From Dicyema japonicum (Eukaryota; Dicyemida; Rhombozoa; Dicyemidae): a DNA stretch of 64,000 nt. The notes below the pieces were generated by a model that saw only the letters and a list, made by a program, of their open reading frames with translations, was not told the origin of the DNA and searched no databases. Every line of letters begins with the position of its first letter. The first letter of the stretch is position 1. The stretch covers positions 810,140-874,139 of the forward strand of contig RDEW01000023.1 in assembly GCA_011109175.1 (NCBI GenBank), in the 5' to 3' direction. Position numbers and translations under genes: made by a program. This document shows, one piece after another, positions 45,720-57,539 of this stretch.

Positions 45720-48230
45720 ACTGCATACGTAAAGAATAAATCCAAGCATAAGGCTCGCATTGAACAGTTTATGTAGGACATGAAATAGGACGTCCGTCCC
45801 TCCGTGAACAGGAACATGTTTATATATCATGTCTCGGAGCGTTTGATCTACTATCTCTGATCGCTGATTTGACTTCCCATATGGTAACTACTTCATCCAT
45901 GGTTCATAGTCTCTTCTCACAATTTCATAAGGAATTAGATACATTGGATTACGCCTTGAATATTTTCTAGTTAATGCTTGAAGAGAGAAAGAATTTCTTC
46001 CATCGGGTAGAAACTGGCTTGTAGAAGTACACTCTCCGCATCTGTCCTAGAACACACGAGCTTTTTATAATTCTTCCAGAGAGATGAATTTCTATCATCG
46101 ATTTTGAAACTTGGTCCTTCCATTTTTCCCGAATCGTCCCAACATAGCTAATTAATAGCTGTCCTGACCAAAAAAAACTCTTTCGGATAAAACCCCACTC
46201 TGTCCTATCAACACAGCGTCTTTGTCCCTAGTCGATTCTTTCACGTATTAGTTTTAGAACTATAGACAATGCAAAGTTGTTTTTGCGTTACTTGAGAATA
46301 CCTTCCATATAGTCGCAGATACGTCTGCATGGAATTAGATTTTTATCCGCTAACACTATTTCCTCTCGATTCGAGAATTCTTTATTCCAACCACAAAACT
46401 CTTTGATATGTAATTTTGATAGTGACCCCAATTTACACAGGATACGTCGAATTTGATTAAGATATCTTCAACGATATCAGACTTCTAGCTGAGAGAGATT
46501 TCCTTAAGCATATGATCACTTCACAAAATTCCAAGCATTCTATGCATATCCGCAAAAACGAGAAGTGGGGACAAAACAAGAAAAACTCCTGAAAAATTCA
46601 ATGGGACCTTGCGTTGACATGCACCTTCTTCACATTCCCTCACTATCATTAACATTGACAAAATTGTTAGACAATTTTGCAACAATAGTGACAGCATCTC
46701 CGTAGGGATGCTTGAACCTTTGCAGACGTAGTGAAGGATTAGTTCCATAGTCCTTCTGAATACGAACTCTTTAAGTAATTATAAATTGAATACACTATCT
46801 CCAATGTTAAATTCATATTCGATCGATGCACTCCCATCTTTTTATTCATACTTTTATAAGGGGAATTCAAGTCTACCGAGGAAAATCAAATTTGTAATCA
46901 CCTTTGTATAATTATAGCACTTCATTCTTTGACAACAGTCTTGGTACTAGGCATCAGGTCAAAGTGAGGATATTTTCTAGCGTGGATTATTTTACAGCAG
47001 TCTTCTTTTTTCGGAATGAAATACGTAATCCCTGTATAGAACCATTCTTCCGGGCAATATTCACCACTCACTCTCTTGATAATCTCTCCATCAGATAACT
47101 ATGAAGAGAATCGAATTTTTTGACAAAAAATCCATATACTCCATCACAGCCAGAGGTCTTCCAATTCGACGTATAGTGAATAATGTTCTTAACGAACTCA
47201 ACTCTAACGGTGACTCCTCTGCTTCTGTTATTCGCCTCCCAACAATATTTCTGTGAGAATAATTCTGCTACTTTTCCCATATATCTTTCCAAAATAACAC
47301 GCACTCATCTTCTGTAACTTTACAATCACTATTAATGACGTCATCGTTGAGCCTCTGATAAAACCTCCTAGAGATTTTTTTCAGTTCTCCCTTCTTTGAT
47401 TTCTTGTATCCAAACGAACATAAAACATCAAGCGTTTTCTCCTTTTCTTCTTTGACTGCTTCCCATTGACTAAGGCACAATTTTCTTTAAATTTGGCAAT
47501 TCTCTTCTCCACGCTTTCCCTCCAAAAGCTTTTTACTGGTCGCTTCTTTGTCAAATTTTCATATACGCATTGTGCAGCATAAATAATGTCAGTCGTTCGA
47601 GTCCGTTGGCGGAGATGATGACACGTAATTTGATATCACTGCATTTAATGTGGAAAGGAACATTTTTTTTAAAGCAACTTATATGGAATCTTCTGTGTAG
47701 ATTTCCTTCCATCTAGGGGAACTGATTTAACTCTCTCAATTTGAACATAAATTCTTTTTTGCATTTTCCATACATGGAAATTTCTGTTTTTGGTAAGCTG
47801 TTTTCTGAGCCTCCTGATCGATTAAAGCATCTCGATTTTTCTGGTTCACGGGCGTCTTTTTATTAAGCTTTACATTCAATAGTTTTCTAACGCCGAGTGC
47901 ACTTTTATGAGTGGAGAAACGAGCATCGAATCGCTGGGCGATGAGACTCCATCCACCCAGAGGGATTCTCCCGAATCTCCTTTTCGCAGAGTTGACAACC
48001 ATTGAGATCCACTTGATCCTGTCATCTGATCGAATCTCAGTAATTAATGCTTTGAGGGACAGCAGAAGAGCAGGAACGTTTCCCACAGGGGATCGTATGC
48101 TAGTTCCATTGGCATCATGTAATCCTGTAGACACACTTCTCACTTCTAATTGTTTCAATATTCTCTGTAAGACGTCCCTCAGGATTTGTTTGCAAACTGG
48201 TTAAGACAGACATACACAACCAATATACAG
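45720..48230 (-). mobile_element. LINE remnant (fifth type), interrupted
   Basis: Minus strand, 5' to 3': SLKALITEIRSDDRIKWISM, GGWSLIAQRFDARFSTHKS (48100-47930), QWEAVKEEKEKTLDVLCSFG (47470), NDDVINSDCKVTEDECVLFW, then the RT start NWKTSGCDGVYGFFVKKFDS (about 47170; family 'NWKxPGxDGVxGFWxKxFxSLH'), EEWFYTGITYFIPKKEDCCK. The C-terminal part is scrambled (46550-45720). The integrase copy C interrupts it at about 46570-46920. Confidence 0.55.
46570..46920 (-). mobile_element. integrase-coding element, copy C (C-terminal piece)
   Basis: Nearly identical to 57715-58020 on plus: the linker, GDS, the 25-nt intron (46769-46793), then VRIQKDYGTNPSLRLQRF-like coding with small indels. Only the C-terminal piece is present. 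Confidence 0.8.
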
Positions 48231-48284
48231 ACATACAAACATATTATCAAAATATTTTTATAATTATTATTATTATTGAACCAG

Positions 48285-48435
48285 AAAACCACCGTCATAT
48301 CCAAAATATACAAAATTCAGGTGATCCCGGCCTCTCTCAACAGTCTTCGTATCTTTTCTCGGTGTTCAGACTGCGTTCCAGCGCACTTCCGATATGGGCG
48401 GGGTCCGCATACTCGAGTCCTTCGCATAATAATAT
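48285..48435 (-). mobile_element. LINE-C 3' end fragment
   Basis: The reverse complement reads like the LINE-C tail: GCGCTGGAACGCAGTCTGAA, CACCGAGAAAAGATACG, GCCGGGATCAC (compare 51095-51165, ending GCTGGGATCACGTGA). Confidence 0.6.
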
Positions 48436-48503
48436 TTTAAATTATTTTAAAATTAATATTTTTATTCGATAATTTAATTTCAAATAATTTCTCAAATTTT
48501 TTC

Positions 48504-49913
48504 ATGCGGTATTTATCCTCACTTGTGTCTTCAATCTACAAGCAGAGAAGACTACGACTAATTGAACTCCTCAGTAATCATGGCAACTGTATTGCGATTA
48601 TCCCATCTTCCACTACTCACTACTCTGCGCCTGATGTGCTTCACTTATTTAGACAGAACATGGATTTGTACTATTTAACAAGGCATACGAAGCCGGATTC
48701 TATTTTTGTACTGTCCCACGTGAATGGCACTTTTGGTGATTATTTACTCCTCTCTCCTTTTTCAAAGTGAAGAGCTTGTTGGGAGGGAGAGTCGCTCTCT
48801 TTGAAGAAAACGGCTGATTTATACTAGTTGAGTTATACTTTTGATGTCGGGAAGATCATAGACGTTTAAAGCCAATACAAAAATAAACATATTTTTTTTG
48901 ACAATCTGGACCCTCAATTAAAATGGCCCAATATTTGCCACAATTTGAACTTGGCGAGTAAATTGCCGCTGTATCCATTCCTTCAGCCAATGAGACTAAG
49001 GAAGGATCTCGAAGAGGTTGAGACGATTCGTCAGTCTTGTCAAATTATGGGAGATTCTTTAAAACACGTGCTGAAGCTAACTCAAAGAAAAAATGTATGA
49101 ATTGACCACCAACACAATTAGATGTTTGAGTATCTCATGATGAGTGAAATTCGGCATCAATGTGTTCTCAGAGGATCCCATGGGATGACCTTCCAGTCCG
49201 TAGTAGCCTGCATGTGATCTTGTTATAAACAGGTGGTTTGAATTCTACCATTATTCACTATATGTATTATATAGGGATTTTTAAACTCGGGGATCTTATA
49301 CTAACTGATACTGGATGTCACGTGGGTTATTATATCAGTGATTTAACTCGAGTGTGGCCTTCCAGTGGGTGTCCCTTGTATAATTTAAAGGTACGTTCTC
49401 TGAAACCCTCTGAAAGAGATGTCTACGAGTGTGTCTTGGAATCCAATCTGGCGTGCATTGAGTCGTTTAGAAGTCATAATACCGTTAATTTTGTGAATAA
49501 TTAAATGTATGAAGTATTGGCTGAAAATTTGGTTAAGAGGGGAGTTGTTACGACTGAAATCACTAACGTCACTAATCTTTGGTTGTTACATTTTAAATTA
49601 GGTTGTGAGATCGGAATTGTGCCTCCACAACGTGTCTCATTATTTGGGACTGGATGTCTATGATACGGATTCCGTTAGTAGATGTGCGTCCTTGAAGTCG
49701 GGATTTGTAATTACAGTTGAACCTAGTATTTGCTGTGAGAAACATGTAGGTTTATATTTGGACAAAAATTGTCATTTTGTGAATGAAAAGTACAGGGGGA
49801 TTGGAATACGAATTGAGGATGAATTGCAAATAACTGATGATGGGCTGGAGGTATTGACGAGTAATACCCCAAAGGAGATTAGGGATGTTGAAGAATTTCT
49901 TAACGATTACTAA
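48504..49913 (+). pseudogene. Xaa-Pro aminopeptidase 3-like (M24B), probably decayed
   Basis: Family function: removes N-terminal residues preceding Pro; XPNPEP3 acts in mitochondria. N-terminal domain: VLHLFRQNMDLYYLTRHTKP, DSIFVLSHVN. Creatinase domain: LRKDLEEVETIRQSCQIM, MFEYLMMSEIRHQCVLRGSH, LILTDTGCHVGYYISDLTRV, HNVSHYLGLDVYDTDS, GFVITVEPSICC, GIGIRIEDELQI. All five metal ligands are visible (D in TDTG, D in SDLT, H in SHYLG, E in TVEPS, E in RIEDE). Introns of 27 nt (about 49094-49120) and 34 nt (about 49569-49602) are spliceable. But the collinear frame has stops at TGA (about 48767), TAG (about 48824) and two TAA (about 48867 and 49502), plus a one-base break near 49225. Either a recent pseudogene or a poorly sequenced gene. 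Confidence 0.75.
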
Positions 49914-50704
49914 AAGTTCTAGTAAAATCTTGGTTATATAAGATATTTTTGCTTTCGTTTTTATTACTATTATTGTTTAAGCGGGAAATTATATTCATAA
50001 AGACTAGGTTTATCAGTTATTTAATGATTTCGGAGAGAAATTTTGAGATTATTGAGAGCATAGTTTGAATATCTAGAGGTTTGCCATCACCACAACCATT
50101 AACCACTTTGCTAACTAGTCAGAATAATGATTATTTCAAATATACAAATTAACAGAATGTTTAATTTGTATTGTTCCAGTTACATTTGCACAATAAGCTA
50201 CAGTGATTATCACTTTTGATTGCTTTATGCCTTTTCTGTCTTGAAATGAAATTGAGAAGGAAAAGATTGAAAAAAGAGTCCAGTTTCATCCATCTTTCCC
50301 CGGGGACAATGTCATTACCTGGAGACAAGTTCTGGAACGCTGGTACGAGTCAAGATCAAGGAGTTATTAATTTGGTTATCCTTGGTCTTTGGAATAAATT
50401 TAATTTTTAATGCTGTTTACTACTGTCTGACTTGTTAATCGTAGTTTCACATTTTTCAAGGTTTTTAAGAATTTCTGAAAGTGTCGAAATTCCCAAATAA
50501 AAGTTCATTTTTATTTTACAGATATGGATAATTCTCTGAGAGTCATTTTTGATGTATTTTTATTTCGCAAATCTTTCTTTTCTGTGCAATAGAAATTTCG
50601 ATCCTTTTACTAACCATGTAGCACTGTAATATTTAAATTTAAAATATAAATTCATTTAAATGTAGAATAAAAACAAAAAAATAATCCCAAATTTTAAATA
50701 AATG
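49914..50704. other. AT-rich intergenic region
   Basis: No recognisable element. A 64-codon frame at 50216-50410 has no family. Confidence 0.35.
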
Positions 50705-51195
50705 TTTTTCAGATTGCCTGTTTGTATGGAAACCTTATGAAGCTATTCCTTTCAGAAAATCCCAGAGGATCCTTGGGGTGACTATTGACATGCATATGTC
50801 ATTCTCGCCCCATGTTGAAAACGTACTTACGAGATACGAAAAGAAAACTAATGTTCTGAAATGCCAACTTGCCCTTGCGCGACTGTTGCTTTGTGCATGT
50901 GGTATATGGAGACCACTCATCTCTTAGACGAATGTCTTGAAGATTGAGGTTAGCCGGAAAAGAGCCTCCAAAATCACAGAACGCAAGATTTCTGGAGAGT
51001 TCCAGCCACCATTGCCACTTGAAGCCTTGATACGAGTGAACCATGGAAAGCGCCGTCGTGACTGCGAAGGTCTGGTCACTCGACCGACACGTGCTTGTTT
51101 GGGGTCGAGGGAGGAGCATCGGACCAAGATGAGGTCCCTGCTAAAGCGTGCTGGGATCACGTGATTAGTTAGTTTGTGTAACCATGATCTCTTGT
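50705..51195 (+). mobile_element. LINE-C 3' coding fragment
   Basis: SQRILGVTIDMHMSFSPHVE, NVLTRYEKKTNVLKCQLALA, CACGIWRPLI, then KRASKITERKISGEFQPPLP, LEALIRVNHGKRRRD, SREEHRTKMRSLLKRAGIT and TGA-like end at the GATCACGTGATTAG context. This is the best-preserved LINE-C tail and served as reference for the others. Confidence 0.8.
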
Positions 51196-51495
51196 GTTAT
51201 TGTTATGGAAACTTAGTAAAAATTTTTCTGACTCATCAAAAAAACTCGGATAATAAGGGTTTACTGTAGTTTTATTTCATTTTGGCATTTATTTTTTTTA
51301 AATGAAATAATGAGGAAACGTCATGTATACACGAATATGAGTTGAGCGAGTACAAAACCGTGATTTAATTTAATTTATTAACCCCGAATACACCGAGAAA
51401 GAAGTTAAAGTAAACAACTAATAAAATGTATCCAGTTTCCACTTCTATAGAAAGAGTCCATCCGGAATCAGCATAAAGGGTAAGACTCCATAGTT

Positions 51496-51975
51496 GCAGT
51501 TGTGGAAACCCCTTCAGTGGAGTAGAGGAAAGCAAATGATCCTTTTTCGTGCCAGCCTGGCACTGGGCGCCACCTAGACAGGTGGATCACATGACGCCAA
51601 TCTAACAGGAAGAGAGGAGGAACAGACAAACAAAACAGAAACTTCAATCAATTAGCCACGAAGCACCACATAGTGCCACGCGGCTATTTTCAGCTTCATG
51701 GTGGAGCCCTTGTTTCCTTCTTATCGTGACCATGGACTAAGTGATGAGGAGACATCAGAAACTCCAAGTACTGAAGGGTTGTGATTGGAACTTGAATCCC
51801 AAACGTTATAAATAGATATTCTCAATTAAAGCTTCTGTTTGTTCGTCTGTTCCTCCTCTCTCTTCCTATTAGAGTGGAGTCATGTGATCCACCTGTCTAG
51901 GTGGCGCCCAGTGTCAGGCCGGCACAAAAAAAGATCATTTGCTCTCCCCCACTCCACTGATGGGGTTTCCACAAC
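51496..51975. mobile_element. palindromic (foldback/MITE-like) element
   Basis: Two inverted arms of about 150 bp, 51496-51650 and 51828-51975, about 90% identical by eye. Matching blocks are TGCAGTTGTGGAAACCCC, TCAGTGGAGT, GCAAATGATC, CTGGGCGCCACCTAGACAGG, TGGATCACATGAC, AGGAAGAGAGGAGGAACAG, in mirrored order. The 175-bp centre is not repetitive. No coding capacity. Confidence 0.85.
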
Positions 51976-51989
51976 TGCAAGTATGGACG

Positions 51990-52330
51990 TCATATGCAAG
52001 ATTGTTCAATAACCGAATTTATTTAATAAAAGATTATTTGGGTTTTATTAGTAATTTAATTATTAATTTAATAATAATATAATAATAATAATATAATGGA
52101 AATTAAATAAAATTTAAAAAACACATGTTGCATGTTCTATTGTTGTGTTTTCGTTATTTGTTCTCAATTGGGCATTTGATAATTTTTGTGTCTTATAATA
52201 AGTATTAATTTGTGTATATTTTAATAATTGCCGGCAACACAGCACTATTATATATTAGTGCCGCCAATATCGGCAAACATTAATAGAGTGTCAATAATGC
52301 ACATTCTAACATTTTAGTTATCTCTTAACT
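51990..52330. other. AT-rich spacer
   Basis: Low-complexity AT-rich DNA, nothing recognised. Confidence 0.35.
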
Positions 52331-52622
52331 TACATCATTAATAGAATTTTCAAACAATTAAGACCGGGGGTGACTTCTGAAAATGGTATTTGGCTAAACG
52401 CCATTCTAATGAGTTTTGGCTACATTTCTTGATGATGACTACATCTAGGATTAAAGGTCTGTGTGCCCATGCCGATGAGGAGACCACTTTGGACGAGCCG
52501 GACAATCTTCTGTACTCAAGCGACTATGCCTTTGCTGATGTGACCGAAACCCACTCGATGGGATGACCATCTTTCCCTTTGAAGGCGGGAAACTTCTTGT
52601 CTGGGACGCCACTTGCATCAGA
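52331..52622 (+). mobile_element. RLE element fragment A, left part
   Basis: Reads GVTSENGIWLNAILMS, then SLGLKVCVPMPMRRPLWTSR-like zinc-knuckle remains, DGMTIFPFEGGKLLVWDATC. It continues on the far side of the hAT element at 55206-55320 (GKxxAVLPDYFLSAPLAV), so the hAT inserted into it. Confidence 0.7.
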
Positions 52623-52630
52623 GTCTAGAC

Positions 52631-55205
52631 CAAGGATTCTCAACGGCGGCCCCCCAGGATTTTGGTGCGGCCCGTTTAAAATTATAAAAAAAATATTACA
52701 TATTTTACATAATGCAGCCGGATTTTAACTGTGCTTTTTTTCTGTTTGTTTCGTACAATAAACTTTTTATGGTTAAAAATTTTTTACATATTTTAACTAT
52801 TGTTTTTAAATAAAAATATTTTTTTAAGAAATAGAATTATAAATCATATTTAAAGCTGTTATCCATCCAAAGTGGACCCCGCCGACATTATCGACGTTGC
52901 GTTGCCTCTCACGATTGCAACAGAGATCAACTGGAGTAGCCACCGGGTCTCACGTGCTTCGTGGCTTTTTAGTGTAGCTAAGCGTCCAAGTTTCTTTAGG
53001 AAGCGAAGCGATTTTCCACTTATTCCTCCAGTTGTCTCGACCACTATCGGATAAAACGCGAATCGGTCGCGTAGCGCTTCGTATTTCTTCTCCTTTGCCC
53101 TCATCGTTTTTTCCGCGGAATACAGTGTGTCTACCGCGCTCCCGACAATGTTGGACGGGCAAAGCGTGTCGAACAAGTAGCGTCCCAGACCAAAGGTTTT
53201 CCCTCTTCGAATGGGAAAATTGTGATTCCGTCGGGACGTTTTCCGTCTCCTCTGTCCAGACCAACAGGTTCTAGTATGGCTGGGTATCCCGCAGACTCCA
53301 GGGCTCGCTTGACAATTCCGTTGATCGCCTTGTGTCTTGAGAATCGTCCTGCACTCCTTCGACAAGAGAGGGAATGGAGTCCATAACAATCGACGGTTGC
53401 GCCACATCGGCATTTGTGGGTCCGGCAAATCTCCAGTCCAAGTCTGGTGGAGATGCCGATGCTGACAGTATCGTCGTCAAGGTGGGTCCCGACACTGCCA
53501 ACTGGAGTGCATTGCCACTCGATTCGCATCTTCCAGTGACTAGACAGGCACGTCTGTGTTGGTTTGATTGGTTCAGAAGCCTCTCATGTTTTTAAATTAA
53601 ATATTTTTTGTATTAAATTTTAATTAATATTGCTTGTGATGTCTGGAAAACATGTTAAAAGAAGTAGAAAAATTAAGAAATTCGTGCCTTTAACCCCGAA
53701 TGAGAGGAACAATTTTTCGTTTTTGAAGAAAATGGCAAAGCACATTGCCTGATTTGTCATTTTGTTATACGATGTCTTAAGTTATATAATGTCGAGAGGC
53801 ATTATATGAAACATTCTTAAGAATATGATTCATTTCAAGGTGAATCAAGAAAAATCAAATTTCTATCTATGAAATCAAATCGCAAACTACAAACCACTTT
53901 GTTTAAACAGCCCATGTCATCAAGATCCGCTACAATAGCTTCTTTCAAAATTTGTCATCTACTTGCAAAAAATATGAAGCCGTATTCAGATGGAGAATTT
54001 ATTAAGCAGCTATCCTTATATTTACTGAAAAATGTTGTTCTTCAGAAATTAAACTAAATGTTATAAACTTACAGCTAAGCAACGATACAGTTACTCGGAG
54101 AATTGAGAGAATATCTGACGATATTCAATGCCAGCTACTCACTGAATCCAACTTTTTCGTACACTAATCAATTGCTCTTGACACCACTAAAGATATTAGT
54201 GATACAGAACAAATGGCTGTGTTTATTCGAGGTGTCATGCCTGACTTTTAAAATTTATGAAGAATTTCTTAAATAAAACTAAATTAAATGAAGAATTTCT
54301 CACGCTACGTAACTTTCATGGTTCTACTAAAGGAGCTGATATATTCCGTGAATTTCGTGATTGCATTGAAAAGGAACATTTGGATCTTTAAAAAATGTTT
54401 TCAATTGCCACAGATGGATGTCTTTCTATGGTTGGATGGAAAACTGGGTTTCAAAGTCTCGTAGCTGGATGGCGAGTAGATGATGAGTTGAGTCCTGTGA
54501 TTTGGCATCACTGCATACTACATCAAGAAAATTTAGCTGTAAAATCTATGAAAATGGACCATGTAACAGATTGCAAGTAGAGTTACCATTCATTTTCCAA
54601 TACTTTCAAACCACAGGGAAAATGAATATGAAAAATATACCTCTGTTATTAGTGACTCAATCGATGAATTCGAAACACGGTTTAATGCTTTTAAAGAAGC
54701 TCTACCTATTATGAAAATATTTTCGTCACCTATGGAAACAGATGCTGCAACCGCTCCATATGTATATCAGCTGGAGCTAATTGAAATGCAGGCAGATTTA
54801 CAACTTACCGCGCTATTTAAGTCAAGTGAACTATTGGATTTTTGGAGTCGAATTCCACAATGGAAATATCCGAACTTGGTCAATAATGCTCAAAAAAATG
54901 CATCAGTCTTCGGATCAACGTATGCATGTGAAGCTCTTTTCAGTAAACTTACGCGAATAAAAAGTAAGTATCGAAATCGATTGACTGATGAACAACTAAT
55001 TCAACTTTTACGTACATCGTCTTCGAACTTTACTTCTTGTTTCGATAAAATAGTAGACGCCAAGCAAAATCAAGTCTCACATTGATTCTCTTATTACGTA
55101 ATAAAGCCTTTTTTCTTTAATCAAATAAAATATTTTTTGTGCGGCCCGCAAAGATACTCTTAATTATCGATTTGGCCCTTGAGCTAAAAAGGTTGAGATC
55201 CCCTG
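52631..55205 (+). mobile_element. hAT DNA transposon with TIRs and 8-bp TSD
   Basis: Termini CAAGGATTCTCAAC (52631-52644) and the reverse complement of GTTGAGATCCCCTG (55192-55205) match at 11 of 14 bases. Flanks GTCTAGAC (52623-52630) and CTCTAGAC (55206-55213) form an 8-bp target-site duplication with one mismatch, the hAT size. The transposase, frame-broken, resembles the GTF2IRD2-type hAT family: PYSDGEFIKQLSLYLLKNVV (53985-54045), LDTTKDISDTEQMAVFIRGV, LRNFHGSTKGADIFREFRDC, FSIATDGCLSMVGWKTGFQS, WHHCILHQENLAVKSMKMDH, and the dimerisation end STYACEALFSKLTRIKSKYR, NRLTDEQLIQLLR. An RLE fragment lies within its left part. Confidence 0.88.
52859..53595 (-). mobile_element. RLE element fragment B, inside the hAT
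   Basis: Minus strand: EWQCTPVGSVGTHLDDDTVS, GISTRLGLEICRTHKCRCGA, TVDCYGLHSLSCRRSAGRFS (an intact CxC-H-C knuckle), RHKAINGIVKRALESAGYPA, DGKRPDGITIFPFEEGKPLV, WDATC, a frameshift near 53140, then RSATRPIRVLSDSGR-like and FAFYPIVVETTGG, FLKKLGRLATLKS, with TAA near 52859. 5'-truncated at about 53595. Confidence 0.8.
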
Positions 55206-55320
55206 CTCTAGACCCTGCCCTGCCGTTGTAAAAGCGAAACGGGCAAAGTAAGCGGTCCTACCTGATTATTTTTTGTCTGCTCCGCTCGCGGTTAAAACGT
55301 CGGATTCCTTTGCGTTTGCG
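55206..55320 (+). mobile_element. RLE element fragment A, right part
   Basis: Follows the hAT right end and its TSD: CCTGCCGTTGTAAAAGCG, then YFLSAPLAVKTSDS, equivalent to FLFVPLAGSLAPAT in the copy at 935-1745. Confidence 0.6.
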
Positions 55321-55690
55321 CCCTGAAATTCCTGAATCATATTTGTAGATAAACAGGTAATCTCCGTGAGCGCTGCTGGTTATTTGAGTTATTTCGCTCG
55401 CCATCCTGAGATCATAAATGTTAGCTTCCCGCCGGACGGGTTTTCCATTGTCCAAACCCGCCTTCAAGCCTTGCTCCTTAATGCGAAGATAGTAATGTCT
55501 TCTGGTACAGTCCTGCTTGAATGCCCTCGGGATGCAAAAGTTTATTAGGAGAATGGTCGACTCGTTCCGGCTCATGACGGAAAGGCTTAAACTCTTTAAG
55601 CACACACTGCCTTTTATTATTATTAACCCAAGAAGACCAATAGTTAATTTAATTACTAAATTAATTAAGTGATCTCGAAGGCCTCAATCA
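55321..55690. other. unassigned sequence
   Basis: Open stretches on both strands (plus: VISVSAAGYLSYFARHPEII) without a family. Probably the end of an unidentified element. Confidence 0.25.
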
Positions 55691-56270
55691 GAATTCTCAT
55701 TTTCTCCTCGTGCCCCTACTGGGATCCAACACAACTTCTCTGTGGGCGGGGTGATTTCGGGAATAGGAATTGGAGAAGGGTGATGTATACCCTTCTCATA
55801 AGACACGTCGTGGCTGTGTATTGTTTATAGTTGCACTGCTTGCACAGGGTAGCAAATCCCTTTCCATTTTGTCGAATAAGGTCTTCAAGTGATGAAGGTA
55901 TTAGTTTTTCTAGTTTCCCGAGATTACTAATAGTAGCGGCTGTTGAGGCCTGAATGTCCCGGATTCTTTGTTGTTCGTCCAGGACGGATTGATTTCCCAT
56001 GACGTACAAGCATAGCTGACAGATGGCTCAATAAATTGTTTGTACAACAATTTCAAACCTGAGAAAGGGGTTTTAATGCCACTGAAAATAGTTTTGATTA
56101 TCCCTAGCTTTCTTGAGCAGCTTCCAAATACAGCGTCGACGTGAGATTAAAAGGACATGTGTGTGTCGAAGGTGATCCCCAAGATTTTCAGTTTCTTCGA
56201 GAAAAAATATTTTTGTCTGGTTGATAAATAAGCCACTGTCATTTGTCCAAGTCATTAGTCTGAGGTAAAA
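55690..56270 (-). mobile_element. Jockey-like LINE fragment (RT end and tail)
   Basis: Across two frames: LKILGITFDTHMSF, SHVDAVFGSCSRKLGIIKTI, FSGIKTPFSGLKLLYKQFIE, PSVSYACTSW, then LDEQQRIRDIQASTAATISN. This is the standard order 'ILGVxxDxxMxFxxHV ... LYxxxxxPxLxYAxxxW ... LxxxQ+xxxRxAT' of Jockey/CR1-type tails. It differs in sequence from LINE-B and LINE-C here. Confidence 0.7.
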
Positions 56271-56419
56271 TAAAAATTAACATTTTTGTTCCCAAGATAA
56301 TATTCTCATTACTGAGTTCCCTTTGTTTTCACGAGTCTGAATCTCTCAAATCTCTGGGGGATCATATCAGATAGACGACTGAGGAAATATTCAATATCAG
56401 TTTTTGACAGCACTGGCTA

Positions 56420-57070
56420 GTCCCACGGAAAGCTCCCGATAAGGTTTGAGGGAATTGGTTTGTGGTCTTCTGCTGATTTAACCATTCCATGATACCAGTT
56501 GTCCCTCGCAAGCTACTGTGCAATGGCCAACTCAATTTTATGTTTCTGTTAAGGATTGAGTCTGGACCCTGTGTTTGACGCGGTTGTGTTACGAAGAACT
56601 TTACCTTTCAAAAGGACTGAGATGAAATCCTTTGTAAAAAAGAAAAAACTAAATGAACTTGGAAGGTCCGCTGATACCCATCGTCGTACATATCTGAATG
56701 CAGCGTCTGCTGAGAATTCGGGGTCCTGGTTCAATGCCTTCCCGGTACGGGCAGTTGGTTATCTGCTTTACGGGAATACAATCCGTTTTGTAGTTGTTCT
56801 TCGGCTAGGCCTTGAATTCTGATTGGAACACCAATGCCGATGTGATGGGATGGTCGACAGGAAAGGACTACACCGGTTGTCATGCATACGACAGGATTCC
56901 CTTGTTACACCATGTTAAACGGGACTGTCATGAGAACTATCGAAGACGCCGGGTTTACTTTCCTTTTAGAACTCCTCGGTCTTGACAAAGGTGATGACAA
57001 AAGACCGGATGGCGTAGCACCCATTCCACGGAGCCTAGAGAGTTGTCTTGCTTTGGATTCAAGGTGAAAA
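56420..57070 (+). mobile_element. RLE element fragment
   Basis: ASAENSGSWFNAFPVRAVGY, IRFVVVLRLGLEF, a stop, then HQCRCDGMVDRKGLHRLSC (zinc knuckle), later frame FLLELLGLDKGDDKRPDGVA and PIPRSLES. The nuclease PD is present but the downstream WDxT block is lost. A diverged subfamily. Confidence 0.65.
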
Positions 57071-57539
57071 GAAACTTTCACTAATGGGAATTTGATTAAA
57101 CCGAATGTATTAAAAGGAGGAATTACAACGACATTGTGGACCGGTTCGTTTTCCTGCTGATCTCCGTTAAGACGTCTGGCATTAATTTTATCAGGTTGAA
57201 ACGGAAGGGGCGAATGACGGAATAGTTTTTCCAAAATGTTGGGCTGCGATTATGAGAGGTAACTCCCATTGCGTGCTAATCCCTGCAGGCCATAATCGAG
57301 ACCTGTCATAACAACATTACTTTATGTTAATAAAATAAAATTGCTAAAAAAAGTAAAATTGACATTGATGTGCTTAACGTTAACTTTTAGGGAGGTCAAT
57401 TAACATCAACAAGATCCCGCCCGTGAGGTGATGAGCCCTGGCAAGACAAAGTTGTTTAAAAAAATCTTCCTACCTTCTCTCTGACCAACTCCACTACCAT
57501 TATAAAAACTCTTCTACCTAAGAATGAATTGGTACGTGA
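57071..57539. other. spacer
   Basis: Nothing recognised. Confidence 0.35.

Noticed and set aside
48504-49913. Alternative genetic code explaining in-frame stops
   Set aside because: TGA, TAG and TAA all occur as stops in this one gene, while intact genes nearby end normally on TGA or TAA with none inside.
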